Shown piece by piece: positions 21,947 to 28,477 of a stretch of DNA of 39,921 nucleotides. The stretch's first letter is position 1. Each line of letters starts with the position of its first letter. The position numbers and the translations under genes were made by a program. Source of the stretch: JABMRW01 sp964396965 (GTDB lineage Bacteria > Chloroflexota > Dehalococcoidia > Dehalococcoidales > BS750m-G39); assembly GCA_964396965.1 (NCBI GenBank), contig CAYNGD010000015.1, positions 1 to 39,921 of the forward strand. Direction: 5' to 3'. Below the pieces are notes generated by a model. The model had not been told where the DNA came from. It ran no database searches and saw only the letters and a program-made list of their open reading frames with translations.

Positions 21947-22642
21947 GTGAAGCGATTCCGGGTACTGGTGGTTGACGACGAGGAGCGAATCCTGAACTTC
22001 CTCAGCACCAAGCTGAAGGCCTCCGGCTACGAGGTGATCATCGCCTCTAACGGGGTCAAGGGGCTGGAACAGCTCCAGTCCCAGGAGCCCGACCTGGTGG
22101 TGCTCGACCTGCTCATGCCCAAGATGGACGGCCTGGAGATGCTGAAACAGCTGCGCACCTTTTCCTCGGTGCCGGTCATTATCCTTACCGCCAGGGGCGG
22201 GGATATCGACCGGATTAAGGGCCTCAAGCTGGGCGCCGACGACTACCTGCCCAAGCCCTTCAACCCCGATGAGCTGGTGGCCAGGATTGAGGCCATCCGG
22301 CGGAGGCTGGAGCCAGAGGAAAGGCGCAAGACCCTGGAAGTCCTCGAGCTGGGCAACGTGAGCGTTGATTTCCGCAAGCACCAGGTGCTGGTCGGCGGCC
22401 AGGAGAAATACCTTACCCGCACCGAATGGCTCCTGCTCAGCCAGCTCATCAACAACGCCGGCCGCCTGATGCTCTACGAGGAGCTGCTTACCCAGGTCTG
22501 GGGGCCGGAATATCGCGACGATGTCCAGATACTGAGGACCTGGATAAGCCGCCTCCGCAACAAGCTGGAGAGCGACCCGGATAATCCCCTGATTCGCACC
22601 GTTCCCAAGACCGGCTACATCATAGACCACCCCGTCACCTAG
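21947..22642 (+). CDS. OmpR/PhoB-family response regulator
   Basis: The 231-residue protein has a receiver domain (VLVVDDEERILNF, phosphoacceptor Asp54 in VVLDLLMPKMDG, ILTARGG, KPFNPDEL) and a winged-helix output domain (LTRTEWLLLSQLINNAGRLM, LRTWISRLRNKLE, VPKTGYII). Proteins of this class bind tandem half-sites about 11 bp apart, which is exactly what the 44-bp elements on either side show. It is the best candidate to bind them. The GTG start follows GGAGA. It is divergent from its presumed kinase. Confidence 0.93.
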   Translation: MKRFRVLVVDDEERILNFLSTKLKASGYEVIIASNGVKGLEQLQSQEPDLVVLDLLMPKMDGLEMLKQLRTFSSVPVIILTARGGDIDRIKGLKLGADDYLPKPFNPDELVARIEAIRRRLEPEERRKTLEVLELGNVSVDFRKHQVLVGGQEKYLTRTEWLLLSQLINNAGRLMLYEELLTQVWGPEYRDDVQILRTWISRLRNKLESDPDNPLIRTVPKTGYIIDHPVT

Positions 22643-22649
22643 AAGCCCC

Positions 22650-22715
22650 GATGTCACAATTTTGTAACTTTTCACCCCCCGATTTTATGACTTCGTTATG
22701 CCTGCGACCTATTAT
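22650..22715 (+). promoter_or_regulatory. Copy C of the 44-bp regulon promoter element, firing right
   Basis: Positions 22650-22693 match the reverse complement of copy B at 42 of 44 bases. Half-sites TGTCACA (22652) and TGTAACT (22663) start 11 bp apart. TTATGA (22685-22690) takes the -35 position, and TATTAT (22710-22715) is the -10, with a 19-bp spacer. A long spacer and poor -35 are typical of activator-dependent promoters. Transcription would begin near 22722, just before the zinc-ribbon gene. Confidence 0.8.
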
Positions 22716-22757
22716 AGTTAGGTACAGTCCAGATAGCTGGACAGAGGGGTAGTGGCT

Positions 22758-22994
22758 ATGAACAAAAAGGGGGGTGGTCCAAAAATGTTGAGACCAAAGA
22801 GCTGTCCCCGCTGCAAAACGGGTGACATCGGAGTTGACAGAGACTACCACGGCTGGTACGAGTACTGCATCCAGTGCGGCTACATGCGCGACCTGGTCGG
22901 CGTGGTTGAGCTGGAGCCAGAGCCGTCTAAGCAGACCAAGGAAGTCCAGCAAGGGGTGAAAACCCCAAGTAAGGGAAAGCTAAAGCATGCTTAA
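22758..22994 (+). CDS. Small zinc-ribbon protein
   Basis: The 78-residue protein has CPRCKTGDIGVDRDYHGWYE followed by CIQCGY, so CxxC and CxxC knuckles likely bind one zinc. The rest is a charged tail ending in basic residues (KTPSKGKLKHA). I prefer the ATG at 22758, eight bases after GAGGGG, to the GTG at 22752. It is the first gene of the copper-ATPase operon, and its end overlaps the start of the DJ-1/PfpI gene. Function is unknown. It could be a metal-handling or regulatory accessory. Confidence 0.7.
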   Translation: MNKKGGGPKMLRPKSCPRCKTGDIGVDRDYHGWYEYCIQCGYMRDLVGVVELEPEPSKQTKEVQQGVKTPSKGKLKHA

Positions 22995-23508
22995 CGGGAA
23001 GCGGATTGCCATTCTGGTCGAAGAGGACTTTGAGGATTCCGAGCTTATCGTACCGATGTGGGGCATGAAAAACGCTGGCGCCAAGGTGCTGGTGGTAGGC
23101 AGCGGCTCCCGGGAGATTTACCAGGGCAAGCGGGGCAACGTGAGCATAAGGGCGGATGCCACCGCCGACAAGGTCAGGGCGGGGGACTTTGACGCCATCA
23201 TCATACCCGGCGGTCGTGCCCCGGCCCGGATGTGCCAGCATCAGGCTATGGTTGACCTGGTGAAGAAGGCCGATGAGCTGGGCAAGCTCATCGCCGCCGT
23301 CTGCCACGGCCCGCAGTTGCTGGCCGCCGCCGGCATCGTCCAGGGACGCCGCCTCACCTCCTGGCCGGCCGTGGCCAAGGAGCTCAAGGCCGCCGGCGCC
23401 GAATGGGTCAACCAGACCGTCGTCCAGAACGGCAATCTCATCACCTCGCGTAAGCCCGCCGACCTGCCCCAATTCAACAAAGCCATAATTGAAGCCCTGC
23501 GGGACTGA
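22987..23508 (+). CDS. DJ-1/PfpI family protein (class I GATase-like)
   Basis: The 173-residue single-domain protein has KRIAILVEEDFEDSELIVP at the start, FDAIIIPGGRAPARM, and the nucleophile elbow AVCHGPQLLAAAG with Cys106 followed by His107. These features place it in the PfpI/YhbO branch, whose members are reported as proteases, deglycases or stress chaperones. Which activity applies is unsettled. It overlaps the zinc-ribbon gene by 8 bp and precedes the copper ATPase by 3 bp, consistent with a stress operon. Confidence 0.92.
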   Translation: MLNGKRIAILVEEDFEDSELIVPMWGMKNAGAKVLVVGSGSREIYQGKRGNVSIRADATADKVRAGDFDAIIIPGGRAPARMCQHQAMVDLVKKADELGKLIAAVCHGPQLLAAAGIVQGRRLTSWPAVAKELKAAGAEWVNQTVVQNGNLITSRKPADLPQFNKAIIEALRD

Positions 23509-23511
23509 ATA

Positions 23512-25998
23512 ATGGCCGATAAATCGAGCACCAGCAAAGCCAAAAAGGCTCATATCCCGATAACCGGCATGACCTGCGCCACCTGTGCCGCCACTATCCA
23601 GAAGGGTCTGGGTCATATGCCGGGTGTGAAGCAGGCCGAGGTAAATCTGGCCTCGGAGAAGGCGTCGGTAGAATACGACCCCGGCCGGGTTGACCTGGCC
23701 AAGATTAAAAAAGAAATCTCCCGGCTGGGCTACGGGGCCGCCACCAAGAAGTCCATCTTCCCGGTAAGCGGCATGACCTGCGCCTCCTGCGTCAACCGCG
23801 TCGAGCAGGCGCTGTCCGAGGTGCCCGGGGTGATTACAGTCAACGTCAACCTGGCCTCGGAGAAGGCCACCGTAGAGTATATCGAGGGGACGGAATTCGC
23901 CGAACTGCGGCGGGCGGTCAGAGAGACTGGCTACGAGCTGGGCCCGGAGGCGGCCACACTAGAAGACGTCACCACCGCCGCCCAGCGGGACATCAAGAAG
24001 GTCAGAGACCGCTTTATCGTCGCCGCCGTCCTGGCCGCCGCCGTCATGGCCCTGGGGTGGATGCCGGCTTTTACTGGCAAGCCCTACCTGCTCTGGGCGC
24101 TGGCCACGCCGGTCCAGTTCTGGTCGGGCTGGCGCTTCTACCGGGGGACCTGGGGGGCACTAAGGCACCGCACCGCCGACATGAACACCCTCATCGCCGT
24201 CGGCTCCTCGTCCGCCTATTTCTACAGCGCGGTAGCCGTCGTCTTCCCCAGGCTTTTTGTCATCGGCGGGCTGGGGACCCACCTCTATTTCGATACCTCG
24301 TCCATGATTATTACCCTGATTCTGCTCGGCCGCTTCCTGGAGGCCAGGGCCAAGGGCCAGACCTCGGCGGCGATAAAGGAGCTGGTCGGCCTGCAGCCCA
24401 AGACCGCCCTGGTCATCCGCGATGGCCAGGAGATAGAAATCCCCATAGAAGACGTTCAAATCGGCGACCCAATCCTGGTAAGGCCCGGCCAGCGCGTCCC
24501 CGTGGACGGTGTTATCCGTGATGGCTATTCCAGCCTTGACGAGTCAATGATTACCGGCGAGAGCCTGCCGGTGGAAAAAGCGGTCGGCGACGAGGTCATC
24601 GGCGCCACCATCAACAAGACCGGCAGCTTCCGCTTCGAGGCGACCAAAGTCGGCAAGGACACCACCCTGGCCCGTATCATCCGCCTGGTTGAGGAGGCCC
24701 AGGGCAGCAAGGCGCCCATCCAGCGCCTGGCCGACGTCATCGCCAGCTATTTCGTGCCCATCGTCATCGGCATCGCTATTATCACCTTTATCATCTGGTA
24801 TTTCATCGGGCCGGCTCCGGCCCTGACCTACGCCTTCCTCAACTTTATCGCCGTGCTCGTCATCGCCTGCCCCTGCGCCCTGGGGCTGGCCACGCCGACG
24901 GCCATCATGGTCGGCACCGGCCGTGGCGCCGAGCACGGCATCCTCATCAGGAGCGCCGGTGCCCTGGAGAGGGCCCACCAGATAGACACGGTGCTGCTGG
25001 ACAAGACCGGCACCCTGACCCGGGGCGAACCGGAGGTCACCGATATTCTGGCCATCCCCTCTTCCTCCCAGGAAGAGGTCCTCCGGCTGGCGGCCTCGGC
25101 GGAACACGGCTCGGAGCACCCGCTGGGCGAGGCCATCGTCAGGGCAGCCAGAGAGAAAAAGCTCAAGCTGCTGCCCGTCAAAAACTTTAACGCCATCCCT
25201 GGCAAAGGGGTCAGGGCGCAGGTGGCCGGCAAAGAGCTTATTCTGGGCAACCTTAAACTCATCGAGGAAAAGGGGCTATCCCTGAACGGGCTGGAGACGG
25301 AAGCCGAACGCCTCCGGGAAAAGGGGAAGACGGTGATGTTTCTGGGGGCGGACAGCCGGCTAACCGGCCTTATCGCCCTGGCCGATACCCTCAAGCCCGG
25401 GGCTGGCGAGGCGGTAGCCGAGCTCCATCGGATGGGCATCGAGACGGTGATGATTACCGGGGACAACCGGCGCACCGCCGAAGCCATCGCCCAACAGGCG
25501 GGCATTGACCGGGCCCTGGCCGAGGTGCTCCCCGAAAACAAGGCCGGTGAGGTCAAAAAGCTCCAGAAAAAGGGAAAGGTGGTGGCGATGGTCGGCGATG
25601 GCATCAACGACGCCCCGGCCCTAGCCCAGGCGGATGTCGGCATCGCCATCGGCACCGGCACCGACGTGGCCATGGAAACGGGGGACATCACCCTCATCAG
25701 CGGCGACCTGGAGGGCATCGTCACTGCCATCAGCTTAAGCAAGCGCACCATGCGCACCATCAGGCAGAACCTCTTCTGGGCCTTCGCCTATAACACCGCC
25801 CTCATCCCGATAGGCGCCGGTGTCTTATACCTTGCCTTCGGCAACGGCAGCGTCCCCTCCGGGCTTAACTTTATCCTGGGCAATTATGGTTTCCTCAACC
25901 CGATACTGGCCGCCGCCGCCATGGCCGCCAGCTCCATCACCGTGGTGCTTAACTCGCTGCGCTTAAGGGGATTCAGGCCCGCCCGATGGGCAAAATAA
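23512..25998 (+). CDS. copA: Cu+-exporting P1B-type ATPase with two metal-binding domains
   Basis: The 828-residue protein has two N-terminal HMA domains with GMTCATC (Cys22, Cys25) and GMTCASC (Cys90, Cys93). The membrane CPC motif is at 453-455 (ACPCALGLATP). The phosphorylation site is DKTGTLT (Asp497), the SEHPLG nucleotide loop has its His-Pro pair, and the hinge is GDGINDAPALAQADVGIA. CPC together with CxxC-type HMA domains is typical of P1B-1 copper or silver exporters. It moves Cu+ out of the cytoplasm at the cost of ATP. It is the core gene of the rightward operon. No CopZ chaperone or CsoR/CueR-type sensor gene is nearby, so control probably comes from the two-component system. Confidence 0.96.
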   Translation: MADKSSTSKAKKAHIPITGMTCATCAATIQKGLGHMPGVKQAEVNLASEKASVEYDPGRVDLAKIKKEISRLGYGAATKKSIFPVSGMTCASCVNRVEQALSEVPGVITVNVNLASEKATVEYIEGTEFAELRRAVRETGYELGPEAATLEDVTTAAQRDIKKVRDRFIVAAVLAAAVMALGWMPAFTGKPYLLWALATPVQFWSGWRFYRGTWGALRHRTADMNTLIAVGSSSAYFYSAVAVVFPRLFVIGGLGTHLYFDTSSMIITLILLGRFLEARAKGQTSAAIKELVGLQPKTALVIRDGQEIEIPIEDVQIGDPILVRPGQRVPVDGVIRDGYSSLDESMITGESLPVEKAVGDEVIGATINKTGSFRFEATKVGKDTTLARIIRLVEEAQGSKAPIQRLADVIASYFVPIVIGIAIITFIIWYFIGPAPALTYAFLNFIAVLVIACPCALGLATPTAIMVGTGRGAEHGILIRSAGALERAHQIDTVLLDKTGTLTRGEPEVTDILAIPSSSQEEVLRLAASAEHGSEHPLGEAIVRAAREKKLKLLPVKNFNAIPGKGVRAQVAGKELILGNLKLIEEKGLSLNGLETEAERLREKGKTVMFLGADSRLTGLIALADTLKPGAGEAVAELHRMGIETVMITGDNRRTAEAIAQQAGIDRALAEVLPENKAGEVKKLQKKGKVVAMVGDGINDAPALAQADVGIAIGTGTDVAMETGDITLISGDLEGIVTAISLSKRTMRTIRQNLFWAFAYNTALIPIGAGVLYLAFGNGSVPSGLNFILGNYGFLNPILAAAAMAASSITVVLNSLRLRGFRPARWAK

Positions 25999-26016
25999 AC
26001 AAAAAGGAGGTATCCC

Positions 26017-26169
26017 ATGGCTATTGACCCAGTCTGCAAGATGACAGTCGACGAAAAGAAGGCCGCCGCCACCTCGGAATACAAGGGCAAGAAGTACTAC
26101 TTCTGTGCCGTTGGCTGCAAGAAGGCCTTCGACCAGGACCCGGAGAAATACCTGGCCAAGAAAAAATAA
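26017..26169 (+). CDS. YHS-domain (TRASH-like) microprotein
   Basis: The 50-residue protein MAIDPVCKMTVDEKKAAATS continues with YKGKKYYFCAVGCKKAFDQD and a short basic end. DPVCKM, YYFC and CKKAF are the YHS signature, with three cysteines for metal binding. YHS domains often accompany or are fused to heavy-metal ATPases, so this may deliver or sense metal for CopA. The ATG follows AAGGAGG, 18 bp after the copA stop codon. Confidence 0.9.
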   Translation: MAIDPVCKMTVDEKKAAATSEYKGKKYYFCAVGCKKAFDQDPEKYLAKKK

Positions 26170-26178
26170 GGAGGCACC

Positions 26179-26625
26179 ATGAACGGCAAACTACACTTTC
26201 TGGGCCTGGCGGTGATTGTCCTGGGTGTCATCGGCCTGGCCATAGGCATCGTCTTTGTCCAGCAGGGCTTCGCCCAGGAGAACTGGCTGGTGCAGGCGAT
26301 GAAGCAGGAGCAGATAACCCTGCCCGGAACCAACACTATCGTTGATAACGAGGCAACCGCCCTAGAAGCCGGTAACATCGTCCGAGAAGACCGCCGCAAG
26401 ATAGCCCCGACTTATGGCGACCTGCTGGGCGGAGGAAAGTTTGACCCCACCAACCCCAAAGACCTGAGCTACGCCCAGGCCATGAACATTGAGAACTACC
26501 TTTACCTGGCCGTCACCGCCTTCGGCGTCTTCACCGTGATCAAAGCGACCGGCGCCTTCATGATTGTGACCGGCCTGGCCCTCGGTGCCACCGGATACGG
26601 CCTCTGGCGCCTAGGCCGAGGGTGA
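26179..26625 (+). CDS. Unknown two-helix membrane protein
   Basis: I do not recognise this family. The 148-residue protein has an N-terminal membrane helix (LHFLGLAVIVLGVIGLAIGI), an extracytoplasmic-looking region (about residues 30-105, with ITLPGTNTIVDN and REDRRKIAPTYGDL), and two closely spaced hydrophobic stretches at the end. The ribosome site is AAGGAGG. It lies 9 bp after the YHS gene. It contains no cysteine or obvious metal ligand cluster. Confidence 0.65.
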   Translation: MNGKLHFLGLAVIVLGVIGLAIGIVFVQQGFAQENWLVQAMKQEQITLPGTNTIVDNEATALEAGNIVREDRRKIAPTYGDLLGGGKFDPTNPKDLSYAQAMNIENYLYLAVTAFGVFTVIKATGAFMIVTGLALGATGYGLWRLGRG

Positions 26626-26677
26626 GCTATTTAAGAATAAAAAGAGGAGATCATCCCCGAGGCTAACCAACAGGACA

Positions 26678-26908
26678 ATGAGAGTATTCACCAGAGAAGA
26701 GCTAAAGAAATACGACGGCCGCCAGGGTATCGTCTATGTTGCTTACGCTGGCAAGGTCTACGATGTTTCCAAAAGCTCCCAGTGGCAGAAGGGCGTCCAC
26801 CAGCTCACTCACCACGCCGGCGCTGACATGACCCACGCCCTCAAGCAGGCCCCCCACGACCCCGACCGGCTCTTCCGCTTCCCCGTGGTCGGCACACTGG
26901 CCGACTAG
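26678..26908 (+). CDS. Cytochrome b5-like haem-binding domain protein
   Basis: The 76-residue single domain reads MRVFTREELKKYDGRQG, VYVAYAGKVYDVSKSSQW, then HQLTHHAGADMTHALKQAPH and FPVVGTL. It matches the short prokaryotic Cyb5/steroid-binding domain. Histidines in HQLTHHAG and APHD are candidate haem ligands. There is no signal peptide, so it is cytoplasmic. It is the last gene of the rightward operon and is separated from the membrane protein gene by 52 bp. Confidence 0.85.
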   Translation: MRVFTREELKKYDGRQGIVYVAYAGKVYDVSKSSQWQKGVHQLTHHAGADMTHALKQAPHDPDRLFRFPVVGTLAD

Positions 26909-26971
26909 ACTTTCCCTTCATTTCGGATCAAACGCTCTTCTTCAAGCGCCAACCGCCCCTTTTTAACGGAA

Positions 26972-27016
26972 CTTAAACCCCGATTTTATGGGCAATTAAC
27001 CCCCGGCGCCTAAGAT
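26972..27016 (+). promoter_or_regulatory. Partial copy D of the regulon promoter element
   Basis: CCCCGATTTTATG at 26978-26990 is identical to the right half of copy C. As there, TTATGG is followed after exactly 19 bp by a -10 candidate, TAAGAT (27011-27016). The left half-sites are poorly conserved (TTTTTAAC is seen). It precedes the 65-residue gene and the orphan response regulator. The match is weaker than in copies A-C. Confidence 0.45.
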
Positions 27017-27052
27017 TATGCTGTGAAACAAAACCAGCGATGAGGAGCGATT

Positions 27053-27250
27053 ATGATTAAAAGCGTCATCCGATGCCCCAACGATATGGTCCTGGTATTT
27101 GACGATGATGAGGAGCAGATACCCAAATACCAGGGGTGGTACCAGCAGGTGAGGGGGCTCATCCTCAGGGACGCACCGCCGGAGGCGATTTTCGGCTGCT
27201 GGTTCAACTACGAGAGCGATATCGCCACCCTCCCCCGCGAGGAGTGGTAG
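27053..27250 (+). CDS. 65-residue hypothetical protein
   Basis: This acidic protein (MIKSVIRCPNDMVLVFDDDE, then PPEAIFGCWFNYESDIATLP) shows no family I can name. It is too short for a multidomain enzyme and has no signal or membrane segment. The ATG follows GAGGAGC. It sits between the partial regulon element D and the orphan response regulator, 82 bp upstream of the latter, and is probably cotranscribed with it. Confidence 0.6.
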   Translation: MIKSVIRCPNDMVLVFDDDEEQIPKYQGWYQQVRGLILRDAPPEAIFGCWFNYESDIATLPREEW

Positions 27251-27332
27251 GGCAATTCGCTGATGCCTTTAGGGCACTAGATAGCATTTCTGTACCATTT
27301 ATGATACAATTGGCATACAGGCGGAGACGACC

Positions 27333-28031
27333 GTGGCCAAAAAAGTGCTGGTAATTGATGATGACCCCGCCTTTGTCAGGCTGGTGGAGCAGGTGCTGAC
27401 TCCGGCCGGATTCGAGGTGCTCACCGCCGTTGGCGGCGGTGAGGGGCTGCGCCTCTTATTTACCCAACGCCCCGACCTGGTCCTGCTGGACGTGGTCATG
27501 CCCGGGATGAACGGCTGGGACACCTGTCGCCGCATCCGCGATATCACCGATGTCCCCGTCATCATGCTCACCGCCCAGAAGAACACCGAGGAGGACATCG
27601 TGCGCGGGCTGGAGTGCGGGGCGGACAACTACCTGATAAAGCCGGTGGGCAAGCGGGAGCTGGTGGGCAGGGTGCAGGCGGTGCTGCGGCGGGCCGAGCT
27701 TTCCCTGCCCGATGAGCAGAAGGGGACCACCTTCAGCGATGGCTACCTTACGGTGGATATCGTCCAGCGCCAGGTTTTAGTCAATGGCGAGCCTGTGAGG
27801 CTGACCCCGATTGAGTTCCGCCTGCTGGCGCTGCTGATGCAGAATGCCGGGCGTATTCTCACCCACAAGCAGCTTTTGGAGGGGGTCTGGGGCTGGGAGT
27901 ATATTGATGACCTTGACTACGTGCGCATCTATATCTGGCATTTGCGCCAGAAGATAGAGCCGGACCAGGCCAAGCCCAAATATATTATCACCGAGCCCGG
28001 CGTCGGCTACTCCTTCCGCAAGCCGAAGTGA
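27333..28031 (+). CDS. Orphan OmpR-family response regulator
   Basis: The 232-residue protein has a receiver domain (VLVIDDDPAFVRL, Asp53 in LVLLDVVMPGMNG, MLTAQ, then IKPVGKREL) and a winged-helix domain (LTPIEFRLLALLMQNAGRIL, VRIYIWHLRQKIE, TEPGVGYSF). No histidine kinase gene adjoins it. It could be phosphorylated by the kinase at 19.9-21.8 kb or by a distant one. The start is a GTG behind GGAG. Confidence 0.92.
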   Translation: MAKKVLVIDDDPAFVRLVEQVLTPAGFEVLTAVGGGEGLRLLFTQRPDLVLLDVVMPGMNGWDTCRRIRDITDVPVIMLTAQKNTEEDIVRGLECGADNYLIKPVGKRELVGRVQAVLRRAELSLPDEQKGTTFSDGYLTVDIVQRQVLVNGEPVRLTPIEFRLLALLMQNAGRILTHKQLLEGVWGWEYIDDLDYVRIYIWHLRQKIEPDQAKPKYIITEPGVGYSFRKPK

Positions 28032-28046
28032 CCCCACCTTTAAAAC

Positions 28047-28276
28047 CAGTGTTTTTCTTCCCATACCCACCCGCCCAAAGAGGTTTCACCCTTTTAGACC
28101 GTCTTGTTCCTCCCCACCCCCTAAAGAGAGTTATTATCTCTCCTATTCCCTACTCAAAAAATTTTTGAAAACGAAGACCTTGGGGCAGGAAGAAGAACAC
28201 CCTTTAAAAGGGGGCTAATCTACCCTACCGGGGGTGGGGAAGAAAAGTTTAGAGGCGAAGCCTTTGAGGGCGGGTT
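28047..28276. repeat. Foldback (MITE-like) repeat, copy 1
   Basis: It opens with CAGTGTTTTTCTTCCCATAC followed by CCACCCGCCCAAAGAGG, almost identical to the start of the repeat at 39573. It closes with an imperfect inverted version (AGAGGCGAAGCCTTTGAGGG and CGGGT). It contains no coding sequence and several short palindromes. It begins 16 bp after a stop codon. It could be a non-autonomous mobile element or a family of dispersed intergenic repeats. Confidence 0.6.
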
Positions 28277-28303
28277 ATAACTCCTCCTCCTTTAAGGGTG
28301 TTT

Positions 28304-28328
28304 AAGAGGGGCTAACGCCCCTCTTTTT
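28304..28328 (+). terminator. Intrinsic terminator
   Basis: AAGAGGGGC-TAAC-GCCCCTCTT is a perfect 9-bp stem with a 4-nt loop and continues into a TTTTT run. It would end transcription from the response regulator gene. A second hairpin, CCCCCTCCCTT-GT-AAGGGAGGGGG, follows at 28338-28361. Confidence 0.8.
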
Positions 28329-28418
28329 AAAAATTTTCCCCCTCCCTTGTAAGGGAGGGGGATTAAGGGGGTGGGTTGATAAGTAAATTTTAAACAGTTG
28401 AGATTACGAGTGAAAAAC

Positions 28419-28447
28419 TTGTGCTTATCCGGTGGTAAGAGTAGAAT
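28419..28447 (+). promoter_or_regulatory. Predicted promoter of the purLQ gene cluster
   Basis: TTGTGC (28419-28424) and TAGAAT (28442-28447) are 17 bp apart, about 30 bp before the purL start. The match to sigma70 consensus is moderate. No purine riboswitch or PurR-like site is evident. Confidence 0.4.
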
Positions 28448-28477
28448 AGAGGCGAGCACAGCCAGCAAGGGGGTTGA

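Noticed and set aside
24828..25760. 310-residue open frame on the minus strand inside copA
   Set aside because: It is antisense to the catalytic core of the copper ATPase. Composition is Ser/Arg/Pro-rich and no motif is present.
28138..28361. CRISPR array or tRNA in the repeat-rich intergenic region
   Set aside because: The short palindromes differ from each other and are irregularly spaced, which fits foldback repeats and terminators rather than a CRISPR array.
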